A DNA stretch of 64,000 nucleotides from Massilibacteroides sp. Lineage in GTDB: Bacteria > Bacteroidota > Bacteroidia > Bacteroidales > Tannerellaceae. Where the stretch lies: positions 34,634 through 98,633 of the forward strand of contig NZ_JAQWCQ010000006.1 in NCBI RefSeq assembly GCF_028705895.1, read 5' to 3'. Below, one piece after another: positions 63,841 through 64,000 of the stretch. A program made the position numbers and the translations under genes. Every line of letters begins with the position of its first letter. Within the stretch, counting starts at the first letter, position 1. The notes beneath the pieces were generated by a model. That model searched no databases, was not told the DNA's origin, and was given only the letters and a program-made list of their open reading frames with translations.

Positions 63841-64000
63841 CAAAATAACAGCAAAATTTGTCATTTTCAGACAAATTGTCGTCGGCTTCAACAGCGTTGT
63901 TTTAACGCGCTTTATTAAATAAAATGATAATATATGTACCCGAAAAACAAACACCGAAAAACCACACTTAAAACGCACGATACGGCATGCCCGTTTTTTT
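63841..64000 (-). repeat. 160-bp dispersed repeat, copy 2 (inverted; cut by window end)
   Basis: This is the reverse complement of the 53663-53822 copy with 6 differences in 160. The match reaches base 64000, so the true edge of this copy may lie outside the window. The hairpin GACAAATT/AATTTGTC is fully conserved. Copies 1 and 2 point in opposite directions, about 10 kb apart. Confidence 0.9.

Noticed and set aside
1..64000. Search for CRISPR arrays, tRNA and rRNA genes, and complete insertion sequences
   Set aside because: No regular spacer-repeat pattern, no clear cloverleaf and no transposase, integrase or phage gene was seen by eye. A tRNA could be missed without a scan.

Overview
The window looks like a chromosomal segment of a gut-type Bacteroidales bacterium, most like Parabacteroides (Tannerellaceae). 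The sequence signs are three SusC/SusD pairs, lipoproteins with short Bacteroidetes-type lipoboxes, an AT-rich genome with very weak Shine-Dalgarno sites, and several promoters of the Bacteroides -7 type TAnnTTTG. A GH144 enzyme and a trpBEGDCFA operon also fit. The genus is an inference. No rRNA, tRNA or CRISPR array was recognised.

Left part (1-9.5 kb): the end of a split chromate-transporter pair, then a minus-strand polysaccharide utilisation locus (PUL) SusC-SusD-GH3-GH144. This matches the known architecture for beta-1,2-glucan use. No regulator gene lies beside it, but a perfect 42-bp palindrome with an extra half-site sits upstream.

Housekeeping part (9.5-27.7 kb): two FKBP-type prolyl isomerases, an Lrp/AsnC regulator, a subtilase, xseA-xseB-ispD-recG, an M23/LysM envelope hydrolase, a DUF1599 protein, a DoxX-like membrane protein, tpiA, a SPOR-domain protein, folE and mnmA on the plus strand. 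On the minus strand are prs, an intracellular GH13 amylase and a patatin.

Tryptophan region (27.7-37 kb): trpB-E-G-D-C-F-A plus a small HMA-domain protein on the minus strand. It is preceded by a promoter, a 19-codon leader peptide with two adjacent Trp codons, and a terminator, so it looks like a classical ribosome-mediated attenuator. Beyond two small accessory genes comes a divergent tyrosine phenol-lyase/tryptophanase family enzyme.

Envelope part (37-49.2 kb): a double-DUF1080 lipoprotein, a methyltransferase remnant, and a minus-strand locus SusC-SusD-serine hydrolase-NlpC/P60-Tat-exported dipeptide epimerase-transglutaminase. The gene content suggests capture and processing of peptidoglycan-derived peptides.

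Right part (49.7-64 kb): an ECF sigma/FecR-controlled SusC-SusD locus with heparinase II/III-like and GH88 enzymes, for uronic-acid-containing glycans. A 227-bp MITE-like element with an 8-bp target duplication lies in the middle. Then follow dipeptidyl peptidase III and an AlkD-like DNA repair protein. A 160-bp repeat, 96% identical between copies, occurs in opposite orientations at 53.7 kb and at the window's end, flanking the regulatory half of this PUL.
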